The notes below the pieces were generated by a model, which searched no databases, was not told where the DNA came from, and saw only the letters and a list, made by a program, of their open reading frames with translations. The translations under genes and the position numbers were made by a program. Source: Nanobdellati archaeon (GTDB lineage Archaea; Nanobdellota; Nanobdellia; Woesearchaeales; GCA-2686295). From it: a stretch of 60,655 nt of DNA. Positions 1 through 8,134 of the stretch are shown piece after piece. The number at the start of each line of letters is the position of its first letter. Within the stretch, counting starts at the first letter, position 1. The DNA lies in NCBI GenBank assembly GCA_014384375.1, contig JACNFY010000016.1:1-60655 (forward strand). Reading direction: 5' to 3'.

Positions 1-4
1 ATGC

Positions 5-35
5 TTTGAAATTCAATTAACCATTGAATTTCAAA
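5..35. repeat. Perfect 12-bp inverted repeat
   Basis: TTTGAAATTCAA (5-16) and TTGAATTTCAAA (24-35) are exact reverse complements separated by 7 bases. The dyad lies 65 bases upstream of the aIF2-beta start and outside its TATA-like box. It could be a terminator hairpin of a gene off the left edge or a protein-binding palindrome; the sequence alone does not decide. Confidence 0.5.
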
Positions 36-69
36 TCACTATTCTGGACAGAGCCCTAAATAGAAAACA

Positions 70-80
70 TTTAAAAAATA
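70..80 (+). promoter_or_regulatory. TATA-like box of aIF2-beta/DUF424 unit
   Basis: The AT-rich TTTAAAAAATA element is centred about 26 bases before the ATG at 101. No ribosome-binding site precedes that ATG, so a leaderless transcript is inferred. Confidence 0.5.
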
Positions 81-100
81 AATAACTTTCTTACAAAAAC

Positions 101-508
101 ATGGATTACGAGCAAATGTTAAAGAAAGGAAAAAAACAAATTCCAGAAGTAGTTTCAAAAGAAGAAAGATTCAATATACCTAAAGTTAGAGGACATATTG
201 AAGGAAACAAAACAGTTGCTAGCAATTTTGTTGAAATCACAAAGGTTTTGAGAAGAAAAACAGAACACGTCTTAAAATACATACTTAAAGAACTAGCAAC
301 TCCTGGGGAGATGAGAAAAAACGCTGTAATCTTCGGAACAAAACTTTCAGCTTCAAAGATTAATGAAAAAATCGCTCAATATGCAGATACTTTCGTTCTT
401 TGCAAAGAATGTGGAAAGCCAGACACCAAACTAACAAAAGATGCAGGAATATCATTCCTAAAATGTCAGGCCTGCGGAGCAAAACATTCTTTTTACTCAA
501 AGATATAA
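101..508 (+). CDS. Translation initiation factor aIF2 subunit beta
   Basis: This is the 135-aa beta subunit of the heterotrimeric archaeal factor that brings Met-tRNAi to the small ribosomal subunit. The eIF2-beta/eIF5 core spans roughly residues 20-95 (KVRGHIEGNKTVASNF, then the FGTKLSASKINEKI region). A C-terminal zinc ribbon has the ligand pairs C101/C104 and C122/C125 (CKECG and KCQACG). Length matches the archaeal family. It is followed after 2 bases by a DUF424 gene, a pairing I associate with archaeal genomes. A TATA-like box 26 bases upstream and no Shine-Dalgarno site suggest a leaderless mRNA. Confidence 0.95.
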   Translation: MDYEQMLKKGKKQIPEVVSKEERFNIPKVRGHIEGNKTVASNFVEITKVLRRKTEHVLKYILKELATPGEMRKNAVIFGTKLSASKINEKIAQYADTFVLCKECGKPDTKLTKDAGISFLKCQACGAKHSFYSKI

Positions 509-510
509 AA

Positions 511-801
511 ATGTCTTTCATAGTAAAAAAACATAAAGCAGAATCTTCAAAAATAATTCTTGCTATTATTGATGAAGAACTTGCAGGGAAAAAAATAACA
601 GAAGGAAACAAAGTTTTAGACCTTAACTCATCTTTCTACAAAGGAGAAAAAAAGAGAAAAGAAGAAGTTTTGGATTTAATAAAAGAAGCCGGTTGCCTAA
701 ACGTTGTAGGAAATAAAATTGTTGATTTACTTAAAAAAGAAAAGCTAATTGACAAAACATTAAAAATTGGTGGTGTTCCTTATGCACAAGCTGTTTTTTG
801 A
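511..801 (+). CDS. DUF424 family protein
   Basis: This is a 96-aa protein that I recognise as DUF424, a small conserved archaeal family of unknown molecular function often found next to translation genes. The family's hallmark C-terminal half is visible: CLNVVGNKIVDL followed by LKIGGVPYAQAVF, matching the usual NLVGE...GGVPHAQ pattern, and the N-terminal IIDEELAGKKITEG segment also fits. I chose the ATG at 511, two bases after the aIF2-beta stop; the longer open frame starting at 400 lies inside aIF2-beta and adds no family sequence. It is translated in the same unit as aIF2-beta and converges with polC, leaving only 4 bases between the stops. Function is not assigned. Confidence 0.85.
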   Translation: MSFIVKKHKAESSKIILAIIDEELAGKKITEGNKVLDLNSSFYKGEKKRKEEVLDLIKEAGCLNVVGNKIVDLLKKEKLIDKTLKIGGVPYAQAVF

Positions 802-805
802 GCGA

Positions 806-3800
806 TTAATCAAACCACTTACCAAGCCCTTCTTGCCTTTCCTTTTCTTGTCCGAAAACATCTTCTATTCTTCTCTTGGTTAATTCTAAGGATTGCATTA
901 AATAAGCTGAAACTTTATACTTCGCTGCTAAGCTTATACTTGGTTCCAAATATTTTACAACAGAACCCTCTGAAACTGTGAACATTAACTTTCCACCACA
1001 CTCTAAACACTTACCTATCAACGGGGGTCTTCTATATTTTTCATTGCAATTAACACATCTGAACTGCTGAGAGGAAAACTTCCTAAGATTACCTTTTATG
1101 TCCCTCAAGAAATGCTTTTCTATAACTAAACGAGCAACGTCTGTTTCATCAACAGCGATTATTTTCTCAGCTAAATCCATCTGGCCTTTTAATTTCTCTT
1201 TCATACTAGGAAGGAGCTTGTAAGCTGAACATAACACACCATTATTTAAGTCACTTGTTGGATGAGTATATCCATAACCTTCATATTGGAATGGTGTGTT
1301 AAGATAATCACCAACTTGCTTTATATTTACCTCCCAAGGCATCTTATACTGCAATGCTGCTAAATAGAATTTTAAAGGATATCTTGATGCTATATCAACA
1401 TGGAACACCATGTCATCAACTTCTGTAGGATTAAGAAAATAAGTCAAAACAAGAGGTGCATCCATTGTACTTCCTCTTGAAGAAGGTAAAAACTTCTGAG
1501 AAAAATTTAGTAATCCATCCATCAGCAAAAAGAAGCAAGATTCATCACCATCAACATCTCTTCTCATAGCAGCATGAAATAACGGGTGAGCAAAGAATCC
1601 CTGTGTTTTTGAAAAACCAATAATCCGTCCAAGAATCCCTGCAGAAGTATGTGGAGCTAAACAAATAATATAATGACCAATAATACCTTCTTTTGATTTC
1701 AAATTGTAAAAAGACTTCATTCCATACAAAGAAATTAGCAAATCATCAATGAATTTTGAGGTTCTAAACAAAATCTCATTAGCAGGTTCATTTGGAGATA
1801 TCGGACAAGCTGGGAGGATAACATCTTGTGGTTTTATCTCTAATACTTGAGAATCATTTTCCAAAGCTTTTCCTTCAATATCCTTTTTATATCCTAACTT
1901 TTTGAGTTTATCAACAGAAACCTCTATCTCCTTTGGTTTAAAATGTGTTATTGCTAACTCTGAAGAATCATATCTTGTTGTTCCATCCTTATTAACATTA
2001 ATTGAGTGTTTTGCTCTCAAAATGGCTTTTATAAGGTGCTCGGGAGTATGATCTGGATTGAAGGTTCCTCTAACTCCTTTTATCAAATCAGGAAAGATTT
2101 GCGTATCAAGCTTTTTTAATAAATTATTGAAAATCTTTTTAATATCAATCTCTTTTGAAACGTAAGTTTTAGGATTGTGCTCACATTCTTTTGTTAAATC
2201 GCAAGTGTTGCAGAAAAACATTTTTTCTGTCTTCTTTCCACATTCATCACAAACAGAAAAGACCGATTCCTTTTTACAAGAACCACAATAGAAAACTGCA
2301 AAATCGGCTTTAACTTTTCCTGCCTGCAAAGCTGATTGCAAAGACCTAAACTTTCCACCTTGCATACCAATAGGAAATAAACCGTGAGGTGCGCCAACCA
2401 TTTTTCTCATCTTAGCTTTTTCAGGTCTTCCCATTCTTGCACCAATAAAAGCACCCCCTTTGTCTCTGATTCTCAAAGGAGAAAACTTATTAATTAGGGA
2501 AAGTGTTTTTACTGGCTCTGTAAGATTTATTTTTTTAATTTTATCCTCGAAATCTCTCGGTTCTGAAATACCTATTTGAACTAGAAATGCCTTTGCAATA
2601 TCTTTTTCTAAAACCACAAATTCATTATTAACTAGTAAGTGTGGTATACCTGCGCGTTCTAATATTTCTTTTTCCTCAGATTTTCTTAGTACTAACTTCT
2701 CATCTCTTAATTCAAAATCACAAAACCAAGAAAATAGTTTTCTCATCTGATCAATGTTTATTGAACCCCAGAAAAAGGTGTGAGTTGGATGCAAAGGAAC
2801 ATCTAATGCTAAAGATATTTGGATAGCTGCATCAACAGATATTTTTGTGGTTAGCGGATTTTTAAATAACTTTTTCAAATCTTCCTCCGATATTTTTATT
2901 ATTTCCTTGACTTTGTCAAAATCAAAAGTTCCAAATAAATCCACGATTGCTTTCTCAACTTCTAGAATCCAGAATTCCTGACAGTAACCTGAAGGAATAA
3001 GAGAGTGTGCTCTATCAAAAAAATCTCCATAACTAATAAGAACGTCTCCTAAAAACAATATTTTCTCTATATTTTTAGTGTGTTTTTTTGCAAGCTCCTC
3101 TGTCTCTAAAAACATAACTGTTCCGTTCTTTAGTTTAACAATGGGTCCGTCTATGCTGTCACAAACAGTGTATGCTGCTGCTTTCCCAGGTCTTTCAACT
3201 TTCAGTTGTGTTGCTGATGCTAAATAACCATTAAGAACTTGCATAGTTGCAGGGTGAACTGATTGACCTGAATAACCAGACAGTCTTGATCTTCCATATC
3301 TAAGCCTGAATGCTCCTGAAGCCATTGGATGCCCAAGAATAGGTCTGCCTGCAACAATATCTTTAATATAAGTATAGTCTGGAGTTATCTTTCCTTTCTC
3401 ACTTTTTTTCCCTAATGCTTTTGATTGTTTTTGGACTTTTATGAATTCTTCTAGAAACTCCCATTGTTCTAAATCAAAATCTTTAGCCCATTTACTCATC
3501 TTTGCCCATATCTTTGGAGCCTTCAAAGGCAAACAACTACTATGTATCAAACAGTAACCACTTCTAAGACGATTGGTGTTTACTCGTGGCAAATTTTTAT
3601 AATTAATATTTGAAATTTCGTATTTCTCAGAAGGGTCTCCTGAAATCTCAACTGGTAAATGTTGCATTAAGAACTCTGATTCTTCTCTCGAAGGAAAATA
3701 TTGAAGGTTTGTAACAAACTCATGGTAGTCTTCTAATTCTGCAGTGCATCTCTTTATCTCTTTCTCTGTAGGATCATATTCTTGAAATCTAAATTTTTTT

Positions 3801-4321
3801 CTTAAATAATCTGCTATAACAACAGACCATGCAGCAGCTGTTCCCCCTGCATTTCTTATCGGACCTGAATAATACAAACAAAAATATTTTCCTTTACCAT
3901 CATTTCTGTCTTTAAATTCTAAATGAGTGAATCCTTCAAGAGGGCTACTAACAACTCCTAAAGTAACATATGTGAAACCTGTTCTTATACCTACTTCAAT
4001 TGCTTCTTTTTGATCTTCAAACTTACAAAATTTTTCTTTAGCAATTTCTTCTGCTATTGTTAAAGCAACTCTTATATCCAGAATTCCATATTTCTTTTCT
4101 AACTCCTCAATTCTCTTCTCTGCGCCTCGACCTTTAATTTGTGGTGTGACTACACCTATCAGACCTATAACTCTCTCAGCCATTGTTTCTGTAATAGTTA
4201 CTTCAACAACATCAGATGGGTCAAAACCTTTTTTTCTAGCTTCTAATGCTATTCCATAAGCCTTCAAGCAGTCTTTTTTCAAAGTTGAAAAATAATTTCC
4301 TAATTCTTTTGAATATTGCAT
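806..4321 (-). CDS. polC: DNA polymerase D large subunit DP2
   Basis: This is the catalytic subunit of the archaeal replicative family D polymerase (1171 aa, normal length, no intein or split). The two-barrel polymerase active site is seen as RRDVDGDE near residue 922. Zinc modules are seen at CGSCKKESVFSVCDECG with a following FFCNTCDL near residue 700, and at CVNCNEKYRRPPLIGKCLEC near residue 1100. The protein ends in QEGLGKWFD, which fits a PCNA-binding PIP box (Q-x-x-L-x-x-W-F). It is the last gene of the minus-strand cdc6-DP1-DP2 unit, one base after the DP1 stop. It lies left of the proposed oriC and is read away from it. Confidence 0.97.
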   Translation of the reverse strand: MQYSKELGNYFSTLKKDCLKAYGIALEARKKGFDPSDVVEVTITETMAERVIGLIGVVTPQIKGRGAEKRIEELEKKYGILDIRVALTIAEEIAKEKFCKFEDQKEAIEVGIRTGFTYVTLGVVSSPLEGFTHLEFKDRNDGKGKYFCLYYSGPIRNAGGTAAAWSVVIADYLRKKFRFQEYDPTEKEIKRCTAELEDYHEFVTNLQYFPSREESEFLMQHLPVEISGDPSEKYEISNINYKNLPRVNTNRLRSGYCLIHSSCLPLKAPKIWAKMSKWAKDFDLEQWEFLEEFIKVQKQSKALGKKSEKGKITPDYTYIKDIVAGRPILGHPMASGAFRLRYGRSRLSGYSGQSVHPATMQVLNGYLASATQLKVERPGKAAAYTVCDSIDGPIVKLKNGTVMFLETEELAKKHTKNIEKILFLGDVLISYGDFFDRAHSLIPSGYCQEFWILEVEKAIVDLFGTFDFDKVKEIIKISEEDLKKLFKNPLTTKISVDAAIQISLALDVPLHPTHTFFWGSINIDQMRKLFSWFCDFELRDEKLVLRKSEEKEILERAGIPHLLVNNEFVVLEKDIAKAFLVQIGISEPRDFEDKIKKINLTEPVKTLSLINKFSPLRIRDKGGAFIGARMGRPEKAKMRKMVGAPHGLFPIGMQGGKFRSLQSALQAGKVKADFAVFYCGSCKKESVFSVCDECGKKTEKMFFCNTCDLTKECEHNPKTYVSKEIDIKKIFNNLLKKLDTQIFPDLIKGVRGTFNPDHTPEHLIKAILRAKHSINVNKDGTTRYDSSELAITHFKPKEIEVSVDKLKKLGYKKDIEGKALENDSQVLEIKPQDVILPACPISPNEPANEILFRTSKFIDDLLISLYGMKSFYNLKSKEGIIGHYIICLAPHTSAGILGRIIGFSKTQGFFAHPLFHAAMRRDVDGDESCFFLLMDGLLNFSQKFLPSSRGSTMDAPLVLTYFLNPTEVDDMVFHVDIASRYPLKFYLAALQYKMPWEVNIKQVGDYLNTPFQYEGYGYTHPTSDLNNGVLCSAYKLLPSMKEKLKGQMDLAEKIIAVDETDVARLVIEKHFLRDIKGNLRKFSSQQFRCVNCNEKYRRPPLIGKCLECGGKLMFTVSEGSVVKYLEPSISLAAKYKVSAYLMQSLELTKRRIEDVFGQEKERQEGLGKWFD

Positions 4322-4322
4322 C

Positions 4323-5750
4323 TTATTGACCTAAAAAATTTATCACCTTAACTTTTCTTGTTTGTATGTTTAACATAAATGCTCTTCCTGGCTGAGGTTC
4401 TAATCCTCTCTTCTCCTGATCTTCTGTTATCTCACCCCAACAAGACGTATTCAATAAAGTAACATTTCTATATTGAGATACTGTTGCTCTGTGTATGTGT
4501 CCTGTTACAAAAATATCAGGAACTTTATCTATCACTAAAGGATCTTCTTCTGAATCCGGAATATACATATTAGATTCGTGAGTGGGTGCTAAATGTCTTC
4601 TCTGTAGCAAGAATTTCATTATTAAATCAACCCTTTTCTGTCCACCAGCGTTCCTTATACTCTCAACATTATTAGCATAGTATATTAATGAAAAGCCGTG
4701 ATACAAAAGAATATCTAAACCTGAAAAGTCTTCTGTACTATCAATATTTACTAATGCAGGGTTACTTACAATTATGGCATTTGGTAATTTCCACAAATCT
4801 TCTGCAAAGTCGTTATATAAAGGTGGTTGTGGTTCTGCTATTCTTCCTGCATCATGATTTCCAGGACAAATAATTAATTTCTTATTATGATTTATTTTAC
4901 TAAGGTATCTTGCTAATTCTCTATATTGATCTTTTATATCTGGAATTTCTAAATCCTCTTCTTGACCAGGATAAACACCAACACCTTCTACTAAATCACC
5001 ACATAAAAAAACATATTTTGTCTTTTTAGCTATTCTCTTTTGCTCTTCACTACCTGTTTTTCCATTTATCCAATCAATGAATTTTTCAAATTCTTTTCTT
5101 AAAAAAAATTTTGAACCGAAATGAAAATCGCTAATAAAAACAGCGTAAGCTTCTGTCGGGCCTTTCTTTAATTCTTTATTTAAAGAAATATCTGGAAAAA
5201 TTACATTATTGGAAAAAACAATGTTTCTTCCTAAAACACCAACCACACCTACAACTTCATCTAAAACTAAATCTTTTGCTATTTCATGAACTTCTTTGTT
5301 GTTTTTATGTATTAACACACTTATTTGACCTGACAAGTCTTCTAATATTAATAAAACATTGTTGTTCTTTGTTATTGATTTTTTTTTTATCATCCCTATT
5401 ATTGAAACCTGCTCTTTTTCTTCTTTTATCCCTACTTTACTTATAGATATTAATCCTTGCATTTCAGGTCTTTGTCTTATTAATCTTTCTAAGGCCTTAA
5501 ATCTGAAATTAAAGAATTTAACAAAATCATCAAAACTTCTTTTTTTTGATTTTTTATCATAACTATATAGAACTTTAACTCTTGGCAGGTCGTCTAGGAT
5601 TTCTTCTTTTGATTTTCTTTTATCTAAAACAACAGAACTTTCTTTTTTAATATCTTCAACTTTTTCTTTAGAAAGATTTTCATCTAATAAATCTGGACTA
5701 ACTAAAACTCCTTGTTCTAATAGAGAACTTACTTTATCAGAAAAGCTCAT
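4323..5750 (-). CDS. polB: DNA polymerase D small subunit DP1 (3'-5' exonuclease)
   Basis: This is the proofreading and scaffold subunit of PolD (475 aa). An OB-fold region covers about residues 100-190 (SIIGMIKKKSITKNNNVLLILED). The Mre11-like calcineurin phosphoesterase domain follows, with metal-ligand motifs DFHFGS (about 207), CGDLVEG (about 249), PGNHDAGR (about 295) and GHIHRA (about 416). All catalytic motifs are intact, so active proofreading is expected. The ATG overlaps the end of cdc6 by 14 bases and the stop is one base before DP2, so the three genes probably form one operon that links initiator and polymerase supply. Confidence 0.96.
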   Translation of the reverse strand: MSFSDKVSSLLEQGVLVSPDLLDENLSKEKVEDIKKESSVVLDKRKSKEEILDDLPRVKVLYSYDKKSKKRSFDDFVKFFNFRFKALERLIRQRPEMQGLISISKVGIKEEKEQVSIIGMIKKKSITKNNNVLLILEDLSGQISVLIHKNNKEVHEIAKDLVLDEVVGVVGVLGRNIVFSNNVIFPDISLNKELKKGPTEAYAVFISDFHFGSKFFLRKEFEKFIDWINGKTGSEEQKRIAKKTKYVFLCGDLVEGVGVYPGQEEDLEIPDIKDQYRELARYLSKINHNKKLIICPGNHDAGRIAEPQPPLYNDFAEDLWKLPNAIIVSNPALVNIDSTEDFSGLDILLYHGFSLIYYANNVESIRNAGGQKRVDLIMKFLLQRRHLAPTHESNMYIPDSEEDPLVIDKVPDIFVTGHIHRATVSQYRNVTLLNTSCWGEITEDQEKRGLEPQPGRAFMLNIQTRKVKVINFLGQ

Positions 5751-6966
5751 TTTTCCTTTCTACTTCTAAGGATTCTTCTAAAATTTGAATTATTTTTGGC
5801 TCGGTAGTTTTTGGAACAGATATTGATATTTCTCTTGTCCTACCATATCTTCCTTTTGATAAAACTCTCCCATTTATTATACCAGACATATCTAATTCAG
5901 AGATTATATCAGAAACTCTTCTTTGTGTTAAAGGTCTCAAACTAACTTCATTACAAATATTTTTATAATAATCATATATTTCTCCAGTAAAAATTTTCCC
6001 TTTCTGACTATTATTTTTCAATATAATTGCATATAGAATTAATTGGAATTGTTTTGGTTGATTCTTAATTAACTCTAAAATTCTGTCTTTCTCTATTTTA
6101 TCTTCTGCCTCATCGATATTTTCTATCTTTATTGTTTTCTGATTTTGCCTCTCAGCAAGCTCACCTGCAACTCTTAAAAGTTCCAAAGCTCTTCTAGCAT
6201 CCCCATGATCTCTAGCAGCATAAGCAGAACATTTTTCAACCACCCCTGACTCTATAATTTTTGGTTGAAATGCTTTTTTAGCTCTTTTTTTTAAAATATC
6301 TTGTATTTGAATAGCATTATATGGTGGAAATAGCACTTCTTCTTCACTCAAAGAAGATTTTACTCGAGGATCTAAATTATTAACAAAAGTTAAATCATTG
6401 CTTATACCTATTAAAGAAACTTTTGAATTTTTTAATTCAGAGTTTATTCTGGTTAAATTATATATTAATTCATCTCCTGTTTTTTTAACTAATTGATCTA
6501 TCTCATCTAAAACTATTATTATGATATTCTTCTTTTCATCTAAAGCGTTAAAGAAAACATTATAAACCTCATCTGTTGGCAAACCTGTGGGAGGTATTGC
6601 TTTTCCGAAATGTCTTGCTAACTGAGCAATAAGTCTATACTCTGTGTCGGCTATTTTTTTCAATTTACAATTCAAATATAAAATATCTAATTTTATCTTT
6701 TTTTCACGAGAAATCTTCATTAACTGTTCGGAAACATACTTTATTGTTAGTGTTTTTCCTGTTCCTGTTTTTCCATAAATAAACAAATTAGAAGGCAACT
6801 CTTTCTTCAAAGTGGGTGCTAAGATACTAGCTACTTGTTCTATTTGCTCATCACGATGATATATCTCATCAGGTATATAAGAAGACTGCAAAACACTTTT
6901 ATCTAAAAATAAAGACTTTTTGTCCACATATTTCTGAAAAAATTTCCCTAACTTTTTTTCCTCCAT
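5737..6966 (-). CDS. cdc6: Replication initiator Orc1/Cdc6
   Basis: This AAA+ initiator (409 aa) binds origin recognition boxes and recruits the MCM helicase. Walker A is YGKTGTGKT (about 64-72) and Walker B is VLDEID (about 153); sensor 1 is in SLIGISNDLTF, and a C-terminal winged helix covers about 330-400 (RPLTQRRVSDIISELD). Length is typical. It is the first gene of the unit with DP1 and DP2. Its start codon is 5 bases from an ORB-like element, and its own TATA-like box at 6989-6997 overlaps the end of that element, which suggests autoregulation. It lies at the left edge of the proposed oriC. Confidence 0.96.
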   Translation of the reverse strand: MEEKKLGKFFQKYVDKKSLFLDKSVLQSSYIPDEIYHRDEQIEQVASILAPTLKKELPSNLFIYGKTGTGKTLTIKYVSEQLMKISREKKIKLDILYLNCKLKKIADTEYRLIAQLARHFGKAIPPTGLPTDEVYNVFFNALDEKKNIIIIVLDEIDQLVKKTGDELIYNLTRINSELKNSKVSLIGISNDLTFVNNLDPRVKSSLSEEEVLFPPYNAIQIQDILKKRAKKAFQPKIIESGVVEKCSAYAARDHGDARRALELLRVAGELAERQNQKTIKIENIDEAEDKIEKDRILELIKNQPKQFQLILYAIILKNNSQKGKIFTGEIYDYYKNICNEVSLRPLTQRRVSDIISELDMSGIINGRVLSKGRYGRTREISISVPKTTEPKIIQILEESLEVERKNELF

Positions 6967-6970
6967 AAAA

Positions 6971-6990
6971 TTTCCAGATGAAATGAAGGT
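6971..6990 (+). promoter_or_regulatory. ORB-like element 1
   Basis: TTTCCAGATGAAATGAAGGT closely resembles the archaeal origin recognition box core (TTTCCAGTGGAAACGAAGG type). Its G-rich end points right, towards the A/T-rich spacer. It lies between the cdc6 start codon (6966) and the cdc6 TATA-like box, so initiator binding here would also cover that promoter. Confidence 0.7.
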
Positions 6991-6997
6991 TTATAAA
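6989..6997 (-). promoter_or_regulatory. cdc6 TATA-like box
   Basis: On the minus strand CTTTATAAAC lies about 26 bases upstream of the cdc6 ATG and abuts ORB-like element 1. No Shine-Dalgarno site is seen, so a leaderless cdc6 mRNA is likely. Confidence 0.5.
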
Positions 6998-7051
6998 GAT
7001 TTTGTATCCTCAGAATATATTATAAAAAATAGATTATTGAGAATATTTGAG

Positions 7052-7073
7052 ACCCCTTTATTTCATGTGGAAA
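7052..7073 (-). promoter_or_regulatory. ORB-like element 2
   Basis: Read on the minus strand the element begins TTTCCACATGAAATAAAGGG and ends GT, giving the GGGGT tail typical of origin recognition boxes. It is inverted relative to element 1, so both G-rich ends face the A/T-rich segment 6991-7051. This is the best match of the three. Confidence 0.75.
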
Positions 7074-7122
7074 GTCCTTTTTATATTTTTTGAATTCTAA
7101 CTAAAATTAAGATAAATAATTG

Positions 7123-7138
7123 TTTTCAATATTGAAAA
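7123..7138. promoter_or_regulatory. 16-bp palindrome, candidate operator
   Basis: TTTTCAATATTGAAAA is a perfect palindrome. Near-identical GTTTTCAATATTAAAA occurs on the minus strand about 35-55 bases upstream of the second TrmB-like gene (around 34378-34394). It may be a shared regulator site, or part of the origin. Confidence 0.4.
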
Positions 7139-7173
7139 TAATTTAATTAATTCAACATTTTCTTTTAATTTTC

Positions 7174-7197
7174 TTTTCTATAAGAAATTAAGGGGTT
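7174..7197 (+). promoter_or_regulatory. Degenerate ORB-like element 3
   Basis: The right part, GAAATTAAGGGGTT, matches element 2 (GAAATAAAGGGGT) at nearly every base, while the left half (TTTTCTATAA) is only loosely similar. It points right and lies outside the inverted pair. It may be a weak initiator site. Confidence 0.45.
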
Positions 7198-7314
7198 AGT
7201 ATAATTACTAAAAAAACAAATAAAATAACTACTGAAGGATAATAAAAAACAAAAAGTTTAAAAATAACTCTTTCTTCCCTTACTTTCTAAATAGTAGTAA
7301 CAAAGGTGATTTGT

Positions 7315-8115
7315 TTGTTAGTTCAAAAAGATTTTTTGAAAAAAATAAAAGATTTCGGATTGAATAGTTATGAAGCAAAAATTTGGACTGCTCTTCTATC
7401 AAGAGGAGTAAGCACAGCAGGAGAACTAAGCGACATAGCAAACGTGCCAAGAAGCAGAAGCTACGACGTACTAGAAAGCCTAGAAAAAAAAGGATTCATA
7501 ATTATGAAAATAGGTAAACCAATCAAATATATAACTGTTCCTCCAAAAGAAGTTTTGGAGAGAGTGAAAAATAAAGTAAATGAGGACGCTAATGATCAAA
7601 TAAAATCTCTTGAAAAACTACAAAAATCAAAAATATTAGATGAATTAAATGTTTTACATAGTGAAGGAATTTCATTAGTCGAACCAACAGATATAACGGC
7701 CTCTTTCAAAGGTAGAGATAATCTTTATTCACATCTTGATCTTATGATAAAAGAAGCTGAAAAATCAATTATTTTAATGACTACAGAGCAAGGTATAATT
7801 AGAAAATTAAACGCTTTATCAAGAAATTTAGAAAAAGCACACAAAAGAGGAGTTGAAATAAAAATCGCAGTTCCTATAACAGAAAAAACTAAATCTTTGT
7901 TAAAAGAAGCAAGCAAATATGCAAAAGTTAAGGATTGTAAGACAAAAGGAAGATTCTGTATAGTTGATGAGAAAGAGATTCTATTTATGCTTTTAGACGA
8001 TGAAAAAATTCACCCTTCTTATGACATCGGAGTTTGGGTAAACACATCTTTGTTTAGCCAAACACTAATAGAATTGTTTAATCTTGCTTGGAGAGGTATG
8101 AAGGTTTTTACTTAA
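7315..8115 (+). CDS. TrmB-like transcriptional regulator (copy 1)
   Basis: This is a 266-aa regulator with a TrmB-type winged helix (about residues 15-60) and a C-terminal domain (about 110-266) of the PLD-like kind found in TrmB relatives. I place the start at the TTG at 7315 rather than the GTG at 7306: GGTGA at 7305-7309 is then a well-spaced ribosome-binding site, and the N-terminus (MLVQKDFL) aligns with the paralogue at 33535-34341 (MIVKEEFL). The winged helix is identical in both proteins and the DNA is identical over 116 bp (7381-7496), while the rest is clearly diverged. It should bind the same operators as copy 2 but sense something different. The ligand is unknown. It is the first gene right of oriC. 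Confidence 0.85.
   Translation: MLVQKDFLKKIKDFGLNSYEAKIWTALLSRGVSTAGELSDIANVPRSRSYDVLESLEKKGFIIMKIGKPIKYITVPPKEVLERVKNKVNEDANDQIKSLEKLQKSKILDELNVLHSEGISLVEPTDITASFKGRDNLYSHLDLMIKEAEKSIILMTTEQGIIRKLNALSRNLEKAHKRGVEIKIAVPITEKTKSLLKEASKYAKVKDCKTKGRFCIVDEKEILFMLLDDEKIHPSYDIGVWVNTSLFSQTLIELFNLAWRGMKVFT
7381..7496 (+). repeat. 116-bp block identical to 34157-34272 (inverted)
   Basis: Every base of 7381-7496 equals the reverse complement of 34157-34272. Identity starts at ATTTGGACTG and stops at AAAAAGGATT, after which the genes diverge at once. The block encodes the winged helix of two TrmB-like proteins. Its codons (AGC five times, CTA four times, plus GAC, AAC and TAC) differ from the T-ending codons of the flanks. 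Recent gene conversion or a selected DNA-level function are both possible. Confidence 0.95.
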
Positions 8116-8134
8116 GTTTAACTCACCTCTTTTT

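Larger units (their letters stand above)
6967..7305. other. Putative chromosomal replication origin (oriC)
   Basis: This 339-bp gene-free, very AT-rich region lies between cdc6 (minus) and a TrmB-like gene (plus). It contains two convincing and one degenerate origin-recognition-box-like elements (annotated separately). The first two face each other across about 60 bp of A/T-rich DNA (6991-7051), a good candidate unwinding element. A 16-bp palindrome lies at 7123-7138. Genes to the left run minus and genes to the right run plus for more than 20 kb, as expected if forks diverge here. Archaeal origins are commonly next to cdc6. No experiment or skew calculation was possible. Confidence 0.75.

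Noticed and set aside
806-4321. Intein in DP2
   Set aside because: Archaeal DP2 often carries inteins, but the frame is of standard length and no intein motifs interrupt the zinc or catalytic segments.
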